A DNA stretch of 64,000 nucleotides from Falsiroseomonas bella (lineage in GTDB: Bacteria > Pseudomonadota > Alphaproteobacteria > Acetobacterales > Acetobacteraceae). Shown here piece by piece: positions 18,318 through 26,941 of the stretch. Position numbers and translations under genes: made by a program. The notes below the pieces were generated by a model. That model ran no database searches. It had not been told where the DNA came from and saw only the letters and a list, made by a program, of their open reading frames with translations. How positions within the stretch are numbered: position 1 is the stretch's first letter; each line of letters begins with the position of its first letter. The stretch covers positions 1-64,000 of the forward strand of contig NZ_QGNA01000001.1 in NCBI RefSeq assembly GCF_003173615.1, read 5' to 3'.

Positions 18318-18776
18318 TCAGCCTCCGTCCACGCAGGCGCCGAGCACCACGATCACCTCGCGGCCCGCGCGATGCACCTGCCCCTTGCTGGTCTCGGCCA
18401 GCACCAGGATGGTCTGCGTCGTCGCCAGGCGGATGCGGGTTGCGACCTCCGCCCGTCCGGCGCGGGGCGAAAGGGCGAAGCGCGCGACGCGCGGAAAGGG
18501 ATTGCGCTCGGACAGGATGTGGATGGCGGCGACGTGGTCGTCCTCCGTCATCGGGCTGTCCACGCGGATGGAAAGGTCCACCGAATTGCCGTTCTCCGAC
18601 AGCGGCGGCATGTCGATCTCGATGCCGCCGGCGATCGGCGTGCGACCGGCGAGGATCGCGCGCTCCGCCGCAGCGAAGTTCTCGCTCGCGGCGGATTGCA
18701 CGGCGGATTGCGCGGCGGCCCCGGTCGCCGCGACGGCGAGCGGCAGCACCAGCACGGTGCGTCGGTGCAGGCTCAT
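18318..18776 (-). CDS. soxY: SoxY, sulfur-carrier subunit with non-canonical C-terminus
   Basis: The 152-residue precursor has a TAT-type signal (HRRTVLVLPLAVAATGAAAQ) and the SoxY core (IEIDMPPLSENGNSVDLSI, HILSERNPFPRVARFAL). In characterised SoxY the chain ends GGCGG, the swinging arm that holds the substrate on Cys. Here the end is LGACVDGG: one Cys (residue 148) four residues from the terminus with Val-Asp inserted. The Cys is kept but the arm is different. It overlaps soxX by 4 bp. Confidence 0.88.
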   Translation of the reverse strand: MSLHRRTVLVLPLAVAATGAAAQSAVQSAASENFAAAERAILAGRTPIAGGIEIDMPPLSENGNSVDLSIRVDSPMTEDDHVAAIHILSERNPFPRVARFALSPRAGRAEVATRIRLATTQTILVLAETSKGQVHRAGREVIVVLGACVDGG

Positions 18777-19282
18777 TCCCCTTCGTCCTTCAGCGTGGCG
18801 AGGAAGGCCACCACGTCTTCGATCTCCTGCGCGGTCAGCACGGGCTGGCCGCGATAGCGTTCATCCACGCGCACGAGCCCCGCGACGCGGTGATAGGGCG
18901 GCATCACCGCATCGGGGTTGAGCAGCGTCGCATCCACCAGGCGCAGCCGGATCTGGCCCGCCGTGAGCCGCGATCCGACGCCGGCGAGCGGCGGGCCGAT
19001 ATCGCCCATGAAGCGCTCGCGCGGATCGGGGATGGAATGGCAGATCAGGCAGTTCGCCGTCTCCCGGTTCCGCACCACCGCCGCGCCGCGCGCCGCATCG
19101 CCGATACGACCCTCGAGCGGGGCGAGGATGGCGTCCTCCGTCACGACGAAGGGCGCCACCTGGGCCGACGCCGTGCCGTTGAGCACGGACATCAGCAGCA
19201 GAGCGGCGAAGGCGCGCGGGCCCCCACCCCGGCCCTCCCCCGTGAACGGGGGAGGGAGAAAGGTGGCGGCGCGCGGCGTCAC
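18773..19282 (-). CDS. soxX: SoxX, c-type cytochrome of the SoxAX complex
   Basis: This mono-heme periplasmic cytochrome pairs with SoxA. The heme site is CLICHSIPDPRERFMGDIGPP. The C-terminal part, NPDAVMPPYHRVAGL and a final VLTAQEIEDVVAFLATLK, is typical of SoxX, with an axial Met in VMPPYH. The start is uncertain. The internal ATG at 19192 leaves only a truncated signal, so a GTG at 19282, overlapping the stop of the Mo-enzyme large subunit (GTGA), is chosen. That gives a leader with hydrophobic AFAALLLMSVL and cleavage after TASA. With this start, a palindromic repeat is translated inside the leader. Confidence 0.85.
   Translation of the reverse strand: MTPRAATFLPPPFTGEGRGGGPRAFAALLLMSVLNGTASAQVAPFVVTEDAILAPLEGRIGDAARGAAVVRNRETANCLICHSIPDPRERFMGDIGPPLAGVGSRLTAGQIRLRLVDATLLNPDAVMPPYHRVAGLVRVDERYRGQPVLTAQEIEDVVAFLATLKDEGE
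19233..19256. repeat. Perfect 10-bp-stem palindrome (dispersed GC hairpin)
   Basis: CCCTCCCCCG and CGGGGGAGGG flank a TGAA loop, preceded by CCCCCACCCCGG. A related element with the same CCCCCACCCCG start and GGGGGAGGGAG end occurs at about 48366-48432. Such elements are common as dispersed intergenic palindromes in GC-rich genomes. Here it falls between the Mo-enzyme stop and the first hydrophobic codons of soxX. Confidence 0.7.
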
Positions 19283-21465
19283 GCCCGGCGCAGGTCCTGG
19301 CCGGCGAGCGGGACGTTGCGGAGGCGCTTGCCGGTGGCGGCGAAGATCGCGTTCAGCACGGCGGGCGCGGCGACCATGATGGTCGGCTCGCCCACGCCGC
19401 CCCAGAACCCGCCGGAGGGCATGACGATCGTCTCGACCTTCGGCATCTCGTCCATGCGGAGCACGTTGTAGCTGTCGAAGTTGGTCTGCTCGATCGCGCC
19501 GTCCTTCACCGTGCAGGCGCCGTGCAGCAGCGCGGAGAGGCCGTAGACGAAGGACCCCTCCACCTGCATCTCGATCTGGCGCGGATTGACGGCGTGCCCG
19601 CAATCCGTCGCCGCGACGATGCGGTGGATGCGCAACTCGCCCCGGTCGTTCACCGAGACCTCGGCCGCGGCCGCCACGTAGCTGCCGAAGCCCATCTGCT
19701 GCGCGATGCCGCGGCCCTGCACGCCGGCCGGCAGCGCGCCGCCCCAGCCGATGCGCTCGGCGACCGCGTTCAGCACCGCCAGGTGCTTCGGGTGGTTCGC
19801 CATCAGCTTGCGGCGCAGCGCCAGCGGATCCTGGTTCGTCGCATGCGCGATCTCGTCGATGAAGCACTCCAGGTACACGGCGTTCTGGTTGTGGTTCACG
19901 CCGCGCCAGAAATGCGGCGGCACATGCGTGTTCCGCATCGCGTGGTCGATCAGCAGGTTCGGGAAGGTGTAGCCGATCTGCCCTTCCGCGCCCGACGGGT
20001 TCAGGCCCTGGAACACCACCGGATCGCGCCCGTTCTGCAGCGCGTTCGGGAAGACGAAGGACAGGATGGACTGGCCGGAGATGCGCATGTGCAGGCCGGT
20101 GACGTTGCCCTGCGCATCCAGCCCCGCCGTCAGCTTGCACTTGGTGACCGGGTGGAAGCGCCCATGCATCATGTCCTCCTCGCGCGTCCACATCGTCTTG
20201 ATGGGGCGGCCGGGGATCTGCTTGGCGATCAGCACGGCGTCGATCAGCCAGTCATGCGTGGTGCGCCGGCCGAAGCCGCCGCCGAGGTCCACGCGATGGA
20301 TGTCGCAGGCGGTCTGCGGCAGGCCGGCGGCCTGCGCCGCGGCCGCCAGCGCCGCCTCGCCGTTCTGCGTCGGGCACCAGACGTCGCAGCGCTGCGGCGT
20401 CCAGACCACGGTCGCGTTCATCGGCTCCATCGGCGCGTGGTTCTGGAAGGGGTAGGAATACACCGCCTCGATCTTGCGCGGCGCCGCGGCGATGGCCGCG
20501 CGCGCATCGCCGTTCTGGTTGCCGACGAAGGCTTCCGCCGCGTCCAGCCCCTCGGTCAGGCGCGCATCGATGGTGGCGGAGGAGACATTCGCGTTCTCGC
20601 CCAGGTCCCATTCGACCTTCAGCGCATCGAGCGCGGTCTTGGCCTGCCAGAAGGTGTCGGCCACCACCGCCACGGCGCTGTCGCCCACCTGCAGCACGTG
20701 CCGCACGCCGGGCATGTTCGCCACCGAAGCGCGATCCACCGAGCGCACCGTGCCGCCGAAGACCGGGCAGCGCCGCGGCACCGCCACCAGCATGTTCGGC
20801 ATCTTCAGGTCCATGCCGTAGACCAGCGAGCCCGTGGTCTTCGCCGCCGTGTCGAGCCGCGGCTTGGAGGTGCCGATCACCGTCCATTCGCGCGGATCCT
20901 TCAGCGGCGGGTCGGCCGGCGGCGTCAGGCGCGCGGCCTCGGCCGCGACCTCGCCATAGCGCAGCGTGCGGCCGGTGGGGCCGTGGGTGATCACGCTGTC
21001 CTTCGCGCTGCACTCGGCGGCCGGCACGTTCCAGCGATTCGCCGCGGCCTGGACCAGCATGATGCGCGCCGCGGCGCCGCCCTTGCGGACATAGTCCTGG
21101 CTGTTGCGGATGCCCTGGCTGCCGGCGGTGAGGAAGGCGCCCCAGACGCGGTTGCGCCGCAGGCTCTCGGCCGGCGTCACGTATTCCGTGCCGATCTTCG
21201 ACCAGTCGCAGTGCAGTTCCTCGGCGATCATCTGCGCGAGGCCGGTGCGCGTGCCCTGCCCCATCTCGGAGCGCGCCATGCGCAGCACCACGCGGTCGTC
21301 CGGGTGGATCACCACCCAGGCATTGACCTCCGGCACCTGGGCGGGTGCGGCGGCCTGGGCAAGCGCGCCCTTGGCCGGCACATGGAAGCCGAGCAGGACG
21401 GCGCCGGCGGCCGCGCCCTTCAGCAGGCTGCGGCGGGAGGAGGAGACGGTGTCGAGCGGAGCCAT
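19279..21465 (-). CDS. Xanthine-oxidase-family molybdenum oxidoreductase, large subunit (IorB-like)
   Basis: This 728-residue exported Mo-cofactor subunit belongs to the isoquinoline 1-oxidoreductase beta/aldehyde dehydrogenase type. It has a TAT leader (SSRRSLLKGAAAGAVLLGF) and Moco-binding segments ARSEMGQGTRTGLAQ, HAPMEPMNATVVW and GGGFGRRTTHD. The catalytic Glu is expected in GGVGEPTIMVAAPAV near the C-terminus. These enzymes hydroxylate aldehydes or N-heterocycles with water and pass electrons through a 2Fe-2S subunit. The small subunit lies 14 bp upstream and soxX overlaps downstream by 4 bp. The real substrate is unknown; co-location with soxXYZA is unusual for this family. Confidence 0.88.
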   Translation of the reverse strand: MAPLDTVSSSRRSLLKGAAAGAVLLGFHVPAKGALAQAAAPAQVPEVNAWVVIHPDDRVVLRMARSEMGQGTRTGLAQMIAEELHCDWSKIGTEYVTPAESLRRNRVWGAFLTAGSQGIRNSQDYVRKGGAAARIMLVQAAANRWNVPAAECSAKDSVITHGPTGRTLRYGEVAAEAARLTPPADPPLKDPREWTVIGTSKPRLDTAAKTTGSLVYGMDLKMPNMLVAVPRRCPVFGGTVRSVDRASVANMPGVRHVLQVGDSAVAVVADTFWQAKTALDALKVEWDLGENANVSSATIDARLTEGLDAAEAFVGNQNGDARAAIAAAPRKIEAVYSYPFQNHAPMEPMNATVVWTPQRCDVWCPTQNGEAALAAAAQAAGLPQTACDIHRVDLGGGFGRRTTHDWLIDAVLIAKQIPGRPIKTMWTREEDMMHGRFHPVTKCKLTAGLDAQGNVTGLHMRISGQSILSFVFPNALQNGRDPVVFQGLNPSGAEGQIGYTFPNLLIDHAMRNTHVPPHFWRGVNHNQNAVYLECFIDEIAHATNQDPLALRRKLMANHPKHLAVLNAVAERIGWGGALPAGVQGRGIAQQMGFGSYVAAAAEVSVNDRGELRIHRIVAATDCGHAVNPRQIEMQVEGSFVYGLSALLHGACTVKDGAIEQTNFDSYNVLRMDEMPKVETIVMPSGGFWGGVGEPTIMVAAPAVLNAIFAATGKRLRNVPLAGQDLRRA

Positions 21466-21479
21466 GATGCGTGTCTCCC

Positions 21480-21941
21480 TCAGCCCGTGATGCCGCCGCG
21501 GGCGGCCTGGTGGATGCCGGCGCGCACGCGGTTGTAGGTGCCGCAGCGGCAGATGTTGCTCATCGCGGCGTCGATGTCGGCGTCGGTCGGGCGCGGCGTC
21601 TGCGCCAGCAGCGCGGCGGCGGCCATGATCATGCCGGACTGGCAGAAGCCACATTGCGGCACGTCCAGCTCGCGCCAGGCGACCTGAACCGGGTGGTTGC
21701 CGTCGGGCGACAGGCCTTCGATCGTGACGATCTTCTGGCTCTCGTCGAGTGCCGAGAGCGGGGTGACGCAGGCGCGGATGGCCTGGCCGTCGATATGAAC
21801 CGTGCAGGCGCCGCACGCGGCGATGCCGCAGCCATACTTCGTGCCGGTCAGCCCGACATGGTCGCGCAGCGCCCAGAGCAGGGGCGTGTCGGGGGAGGCG
21901 TCCACCTCCACCACGCGTCCATTGACGTTCAGCTTCGTCAT
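21480..21941 (-). CDS. 2Fe-2S subunit of the molybdenum oxidoreductase
   Basis: This 153-residue two-cluster ferredoxin-like subunit has a plant-type 2Fe-2S site with Cys in [16 protein letters not shown] (about 38-50). A C-terminal helical 2Fe-2S domain has Cys in [10 protein letters not shown] and [10 protein letters not shown]. It transfers electrons from Moco, probably to a periplasmic cytochrome. It has no signal of its own and would be exported with the TAT-tagged large subunit. It is the first gene of the Mo-sox operon and is followed at once by the large subunit. Confidence 0.92.
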   Translation of the reverse strand: MTKLNVNGRVVEVDASPDTPLLWALRDHVGLTGTKYGCGIAACGACTVHIDGQAIRACVTPLSALDESQKIVTIEGLSPDGNHPVQVAWRELDVPQCGFCQSGMIMAAAALLAQTPRPTDADIDAAMSNICRCGTYNRVRAGIHQAARGGITG

Positions 21942-22068
21942 AGGGTTGGTCTCCTGCCCTCGTCGCGCCGTGTCCATGCCGGCCGCCGGTTGTGGGCGGA
22001 GGATTACCTGCCCGACAGGGTATTTGTCACCAGCCCGTTTTGCGCTTTCAAGCGCCCGTGAGCCGGCG

Positions 22069-23787
22069 CTACAGCCAGCCCAGGCTGCGCTCGCGCTCCG
22101 ACCCGCGGGCGATGACGAACAGCACGAGCCCCGCCGCGGCGACGCCGACCAGCATGGTCGCATAGGCCGCCGCCATGCCGACATCGCCCGACAGTGCCTG
22201 CTGGTAGGCCGCGATGGGCAGCGTGCGCGTGCCGCCGGTGTAGAGCACGATGGAGGCGGAAAGCTCGCTGAACACCTCCACCCAGGCGATGGCGGCGCCG
22301 GCCAGGATGCCCGGGCGCATCAGCGGCGCCATCACCCGGCGGAAGCCCGTCAGCGGCGGGTCGCCCAGGCTGCGCGCCGCATCCTCGAGCCCCCGGTCGA
22401 TCTGGTAGACGATGCCGGCGGAGGCGCGCGTCATGTAGGGCAGGCGACGGACGAAATAGACGGTGACGATGATCGTCGCCGTTCCTGTCAGCAGCAGCGG
22501 CGGCTCGTTGAAGACGGTGGCGTAGCCGATGCCGAGCACCGTGCCAGGCACGACGTAGGGCACCATGATCAGCAGGTCGAGCGTGCGGGTCAGCGGGCCG
22601 GTGCGGCGCGCGATGACATAGCCGATGGCCGAGCCCACCAGGATGATCAGCGCCAGGGCAAGGCCGGCGAAGACCAGGCTGTTCCACAGCGCATCGCCCA
22701 GCGCATCGATCGCGCGGGCGAAGTTGTCGAGGGTGAAGACCGGCTGGAACACCACGCCGCGCACTTCCAGGAAGGAGCAGACGGTGACCACGATCTGCGG
22801 CGTGCTGGCGATCGCGACCAGAACCGCGGTGCCGAAGCCGAGCAGCGCGCCCGCGCGGCCCTGCAGGCGGATCGGCGGCGCGCCGCCGCCGGTGTCGTCG
22901 GCGACCGAACGGCGGGTGGAGAAGATGCGCACCGCCACCACCAGCGCCATCGCGATCACCACCAGCACGGCGCAGGTGGTCGCCGCCATGCCCGGCTCCG
23001 CCCCGATCTCGGACAGGTAGAGCGAGAAGGCGAGCGTCGCGAGCACCGGGAAGCGCTCGCCCTCCCCCAGGATCGAGGGCGTGCCGAAATCGGAGATGAT
23101 GCCGAGGAAGACCAGCAGCGCGGCCGTCAGGACGGAGGGCAGGATCAGCGGCAGCGTCACCGTGCGCACCACGCCGATGCGCCCGCGACCGAGGCTGGCG
23201 GCTGCATCCTCCAGCGTGCGGTTCACCCGCGCGAGGCCGCCGCGCACCACCAGGAACACCACGGGATAGAGCGCGAAGGCGCTGGCGAGCGCGATGCCGA
23301 AGGCGCCGTAGATCGGCGGCAGCTCGATGCCGATGCCGCGCGCGGCCTCGGTCACCAGGCCGCTGCGGCCGAACAGCATGATCCAGGCATAGGCGCCGAC
23401 GAAGGGCGGCGAGAGCATGGAGAGCAGGATCGCCACCTCGATCCAGGGCTTGCCGGCGAAGTCGTAGCGCGCGAAGGCGAGCGCCAGCGGCAGGCCGATG
23501 GCGAGCGCGATGACGGTGCCCAGCACGCCGACCGTCAGGCTGTTGAACAGGGCGCGGCGGAAATAGCTGGAGCCGAAGAAGGTCTGGTAGTTCTCCAGCC
23601 CGAAGCGCCCGCTCTCCTGCCCGATGAAGCTCTGCCGCGCGAGCTCGGCCAGCGGCCAGGCGACGAAGACCAGCATGAAGGCGACCGTCGCCCAGGCAAT
23701 GGCCGACCAGGGATCGTGGCGGATGCCGCGCAGCAGCCGCGCCGGCCAGCTTGGCGCCTCCGGCGCCGCGATCCCCGTCGCGCTCAT
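22069..23787 (-). CDS. Fbp-type ABC importer, fused double permease
   Basis: This 572-residue inner-membrane protein has about 12 hydrophobic segments and two copies of the MetI-like permease domain. Each has an EAA-type loop: [23 protein letters not shown] at about residue 190 and [23 protein letters not shown] at about 475. A fused permease with an FbpC-type ATPase and an FbpA-like binding protein is typical of ferric-iron importers. Related systems carry 2-aminoethylphosphonate, thiamine or polyamines, so iron is likely but not proven. It overlaps the ATPase gene by 4 bp. Confidence 0.85.
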   Translation of the reverse strand: MSATGIAAPEAPSWPARLLRGIRHDPWSAIAWATVAFMLVFVAWPLAELARQSFIGQESGRFGLENYQTFFGSSYFRRALFNSLTVGVLGTVIALAIGLPLALAFARYDFAGKPWIEVAILLSMLSPPFVGAYAWIMLFGRSGLVTEAARGIGIELPPIYGAFGIALASAFALYPVVFLVVRGGLARVNRTLEDAAASLGRGRIGVVRTVTLPLILPSVLTAALLVFLGIISDFGTPSILGEGERFPVLATLAFSLYLSEIGAEPGMAATTCAVLVVIAMALVVAVRIFSTRRSVADDTGGGAPPIRLQGRAGALLGFGTAVLVAIASTPQIVVTVCSFLEVRGVVFQPVFTLDNFARAIDALGDALWNSLVFAGLALALIILVGSAIGYVIARRTGPLTRTLDLLIMVPYVVPGTVLGIGYATVFNEPPLLLTGTATIIVTVYFVRRLPYMTRASAGIVYQIDRGLEDAARSLGDPPLTGFRRVMAPLMRPGILAGAAIAWVEVFSELSASIVLYTGGTRTLPIAAYQQALSGDVGMAAAYATMLVGVAAAGLVLFVIARGSERERSLGWL

Positions 23788-24899
23788 GCGATCCGCACGC
23801 CGCTTTCCGGCGCGAAGACGCGCAGGCGGTGCGGCTCGAAGGACAGCCGCACGGGCTCGCCCTCGTTGGGCAGGGGCAGGGCGCTCGGCAGGTCGGCTTC
23901 CACCGCCGCGTCGCCGGGGCCGATGATCACCCGCATGCGCGTGCGCGGGCCGAGATAGGCGAGGCTGCCGACGCGGCCTTCCAGGCAGCAGCCCGGCGGG
24001 TCTTCCGGCGTGGCGAGGCGCAGATCCTCGGTGCGCAACGCGGCCCGCGCCGGGCCTTCCGCGCCCCGCGTCGCGGCGGGCAGCGCGAAGGCCGCGCCGG
24101 CGCCAATGCGCGCCGCGGCGCCGGCGCCGTCCTGCAGCAGTGTCGCGTCGAGCCAGTTGCAGCCGCCGACGAACTCCGCGACGAAGGCATGGGCGGGCGA
24201 TTCGAAGACCTCGCGCGGCGTCGCGAACTGGCGGATATGGCCGCGCTCCATCACCGCGATGCGGTCGGAGATGGCCAGCGCCTCCTCCTGGTCATGGGTG
24301 ACGTAGATGGTGGTGATGCCGAGTTCCCGCTGCATGCGGCGGATCTCGTCGCGCATCTCGATGCGCAGCTTGGCGTCGAGGTTCGACAACGGCTCGTCCA
24401 TCAGCAGCAGGTCGGGCTCGATCACCATCGCCCGCGCGAGGCCCACGCGCTGCTTCTGCCCGCCGGAGAGCGCATCCGGGTAGCGTGCGCCCAGGTTGCC
24501 GAGGCGCACGCGCTCCAGCGCGGCCGCCACCTTCCGCTCCGCGGCCTCCCGCGGGACGCGGCGGGCGCGCAGGCCGTAGGCGACATTCTCCGCCACGGAC
24601 AGATGCGGGAAGATCGCATAGCTCTGGAACACCATGCCGAAGTTGCGCGCTTCCGGCGGCGTGCCGTCCAGGCTGCGGCCGGCGAGGCGCAGCGTGCCTT
24701 CGTCATGCTGGAGGAAGCCAGCGATCACGCGCAGCAGCGTGGTCTTGCCGCAGCCCGAGGGGCCGAGCAGCGTCAGCAGCTCGCCGCGCTGCGCGGAGAG
24801 CTCCACGCGGTCGAGCGCGGTGAAGCTGCCGAACCGCTTGACCAGCCCGGCCGCCGCAAGATGCGGGGCCGGGCCGGGGCGGGTCTCAGCGACGGACAA
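23784..24899 (-). CDS. Fbp/Pot-type ABC importer, ATP-binding protein
   Basis: The 371-residue ATPase has Walker A GPSGCGKTT (about 53), Q-loop FGMVFQSYAIFPHLSV, signature LSGGQKQRV (about 148), Walker B LLLMDEPLSNLD and the H-loop His in YVTHDQEEALAI. A C-terminal TOBE-like regulatory domain follows (about 250-371). It energises the adjacent permease. The 3' end overlaps the permease start by 4 bp and the 5' end overlaps the binding-protein gene by 14 bp, so the three genes form one translationally coupled operon. Confidence 0.92.
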   Translation of the reverse strand: MSVAETRPGPAPHLAAAGLVKRFGSFTALDRVELSAQRGELLTLLGPSGCGKTTLLRVIAGFLQHDEGTLRLAGRSLDGTPPEARNFGMVFQSYAIFPHLSVAENVAYGLRARRVPREAAERKVAAALERVRLGNLGARYPDALSGGQKQRVGLARAMVIEPDLLLMDEPLSNLDAKLRIEMRDEIRRMQRELGITTIYVTHDQEEALAISDRIAVMERGHIRQFATPREVFESPAHAFVAEFVGGCNWLDATLLQDGAGAAARIGAGAAFALPAATRGAEGPARAALRTEDLRLATPEDPPGCCLEGRVGSLAYLGPRTRMRVIIGPGDAAVEADLPSALPLPNEGEPVRLSFEPHRLRVFAPESGVRIA

Positions 24900-25872
24900 G
24901 GCGCAGGTAGCGGTTCAGGATGTTGCGCTGGTTCGCGTTCGACCACTCGACCGGGATGTTCTTGATCGGCAGGTCGGCGGGCGCCACGGCGCCGGCCGGC
25001 GGCGCCACGTCGTTGCGGATGGGGCGGCGGTTGAAGCGCTCCACGATCAGCTTCTGCGCCTCGGCCGAGACGATGTAGTCCAGCAGCGCGCGCCCGCCAT
25101 CCGGGTTCGGCCCGCCGGCGACCAGCGCCATCGCATCCGCCGCCATGGTGATGCCCTCGCGCGGGTAGACGATGCGCACCGGCGCGCCGCCCTGGATGAA
25201 GCGCTGCGCGAAATCCTCGAGCGTGAGGCCGATCGCGTATTCGCCCTGCGCCACGCCACGCGGCACCGCGCCGGAGCTGCCGGTGATGACGAAGTTCTCC
25301 AGCATGCGCTCGAACAGGCGCCAGCCTTCCTCCTCGCCGAAATTGTAGAGGATCTGCATCAGCTGCTGCAGCGCGGAGCCGGAGCGGTCGGCGCCGGCGA
25401 AGGCGATCTTGCCCTTCCACTTCGGGTCGGCGAGCGCGGCCCAGGTCATCGGGATCTCGGCTTCCGGGACAAGGCGCGTGTTCACCGCGACAACGGTCGG
25501 CAGCGTGACGGAGAAGGGGATGTAGTTCGGGCTGACCTTCAGCGCCGGCAGGATCGCCGCATCCTCGCGCGGCGTGTAGCGGGCGAAGACGCCCGGGTTG
25601 GCGTCGATCGATTCGCCGCCGACCGAGACGATGGCGTCCGCCAGCGGCCGGGCGCGTTCCGCCACGACGCGGCGCACCAGCTCGCCCGAGCCGGCCGCGA
25701 CCACCTGGATGTCGGCGCCGCTGCGCGCCTTGAAGCCGGGCGCGAGCGCGGTGACCGAGTCGGAGAAGGCGGTGTAGGCGACCACGTTGCCGCCCTGCGC
25801 AAAGGCAGGGCGGGCCAGGCCGAGCGCGGCGCCCGCGCCCATCAGCAACGCAGTCCTGCGACCGATCGTCAT
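24886..25872 (-). CDS. FbpA-like periplasmic substrate-binding protein
   Basis: The 328-residue type II binding protein has a twin-Arg leader (GRRTALLMGAGAALGLARPA, then FAQG). The mature part begins NVVAYTAFSDSVTALAPGFKA, the usual opening of FbpA/iron(III) and related binding proteins, and contains VGGESIDANPG and WAALADPKWKGKIAFA. The start at 25872 is supported by AAGGAGA seven bases upstream. It is the first gene of the importer operon. The 118-bp gap before it contains a small GCCCC-GTA-GGGGC hairpin and the promoter region. Confidence 0.88.
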   Translation of the reverse strand: MTIGRRTALLMGAGAALGLARPAFAQGGNVVAYTAFSDSVTALAPGFKARSGADIQVVAAGSGELVRRVVAERARPLADAIVSVGGESIDANPGVFARYTPREDAAILPALKVSPNYIPFSVTLPTVVAVNTRLVPEAEIPMTWAALADPKWKGKIAFAGADRSGSALQQLMQILYNFGEEEGWRLFERMLENFVITGSSGAVPRGVAQGEYAIGLTLEDFAQRFIQGGAPVRIVYPREGITMAADAMALVAGGPNPDGGRALLDYIVSAEAQKLIVERFNRRPIRNDVAPPAGAVAPADLPIKNIPVEWSNANQRNILNRYLRLVRR

Positions 25873-25990
25873 CTGTCTCTCCTTCGTCGCCCCGTAGGGG
25901 CGCCTGGTTCGTTGTCCCGGTGGGGCGCCCTGGCCCGCTATTGGAAGCTCTATCGTGTTTCGGCCGCCAAGGTAACGCCCTTCCGCGTCC

Positions 25991-26941
25991 CTATCCGGCA
26001 TGCCGGGAGACCGTCGCGCGCTCGCCCAGCACGCCGCGCGGGCGCAGCACCAGGATCGCGGCGATCAGCACGCCGATCAGCACGACCTGCAGCGCCGCGC
26101 CGCGCGCCTGCTCGGCGGCCGGCAGCGCCTCCCGGATCAGGGTGCCGGCGGCGCTCCAGATCGCCCAGACCAGCACCGCGCCCAGCACCGCCCCCGCATT
26201 GCGGCCGGACCCACCGACGATCAGCATCGCCCAGATCTGGAAGGTCAGCACGGGCAGGAAATCCTCCGGCGCGATGTAGCCCACGAAATGCGCATACATC
26301 GCGCCCGCCAGCCCCATCAGCATGCAGCCGATGACGAAGCTCTGCAGCCGGAAGGCGCTGGCCCGCTTGCCGAGCGAGGCGGCGGCGAGCTCGTCCTCCC
26401 GGATCGCGCGCAGCACGCGGCCCCAGGGGCTGGCGACGAGCCGCTCCAGCGCCCACCAGGCGAGCCCCAGCACCGCCAGCACCAGGCCAAGATACGCCAG
26501 GTTCCAGCCGAGCCCGGTGCCGAGCGCATCGGCGAAGGGTTTTGGGATGGACTGGATGCCGAAGGGCCCGCCGGTCAGCGCCTGCGCGTTCAATGCGACG
26601 AGCTGGATGACCACGGCGATGCCGAAGGTGGTTATCGCCAGATAATCCTCGCGCAGGCGCAGCGCCGCGAGGCCGACGACCAGCGCGGCAAGGCCCGAGA
26701 AGCCCATCGCGCCCAGCCATCCGACCGCGACGGGCAGGCCGAAGCCGCCGAAGCGCTCGGGCTCCGGCGGGCCGGTGAGCAGCGCGGAGGCATAGGCGCC
26801 GACCGCGACGAAGCCCGCGACGCCCACGTTGAACAGGCCGCAGAAGCCCCATTGCAGATTGAGGCCCAGCGCCATGACCGCGAAGATGCCGGCGAAAACC
26901 AGGAAGAAGGCCAGGTAGTTCAGGACGGGCAGCAGTTCCAT
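25991..26941 (-). CDS. livM: Branched-chain amino acid-type ABC permease LivM
   Basis: This 316-residue inner-membrane permease of the LivM/HAAT family has about 8-9 hydrophobic segments. Family motifs include LGLNLQWGFCGLFNVGVAGFVAVGAYASALL, LREDYLAITTFGIA, SPWGRVLRAIREDELAAASLG and IVGGSGRNAGAVLGA (each within one continuous domain). It pairs with LivH. Its ATG shares one base with the livH stop (TGATG), so the two are coupled. Substrates of this family include branched-chain amino acids, urea and amides. Confidence 0.92.
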   Translation of the reverse strand: MELLPVLNYLAFFLVFAGIFAVMALGLNLQWGFCGLFNVGVAGFVAVGAYASALLTGPPEPERFGGFGLPVAVGWLGAMGFSGLAALVVGLAALRLREDYLAITTFGIAVVIQLVALNAQALTGGPFGIQSIPKPFADALGTGLGWNLAYLGLVLAVLGLAWWALERLVASPWGRVLRAIREDELAAASLGKRASAFRLQSFVIGCMLMGLAGAMYAHFVGYIAPEDFLPVLTFQIWAMLIVGGSGRNAGAVLGAVLVWAIWSAAGTLIREALPAAEQARGAALQVVLIGVLIAAILVLRPRGVLGERATVSRHAG

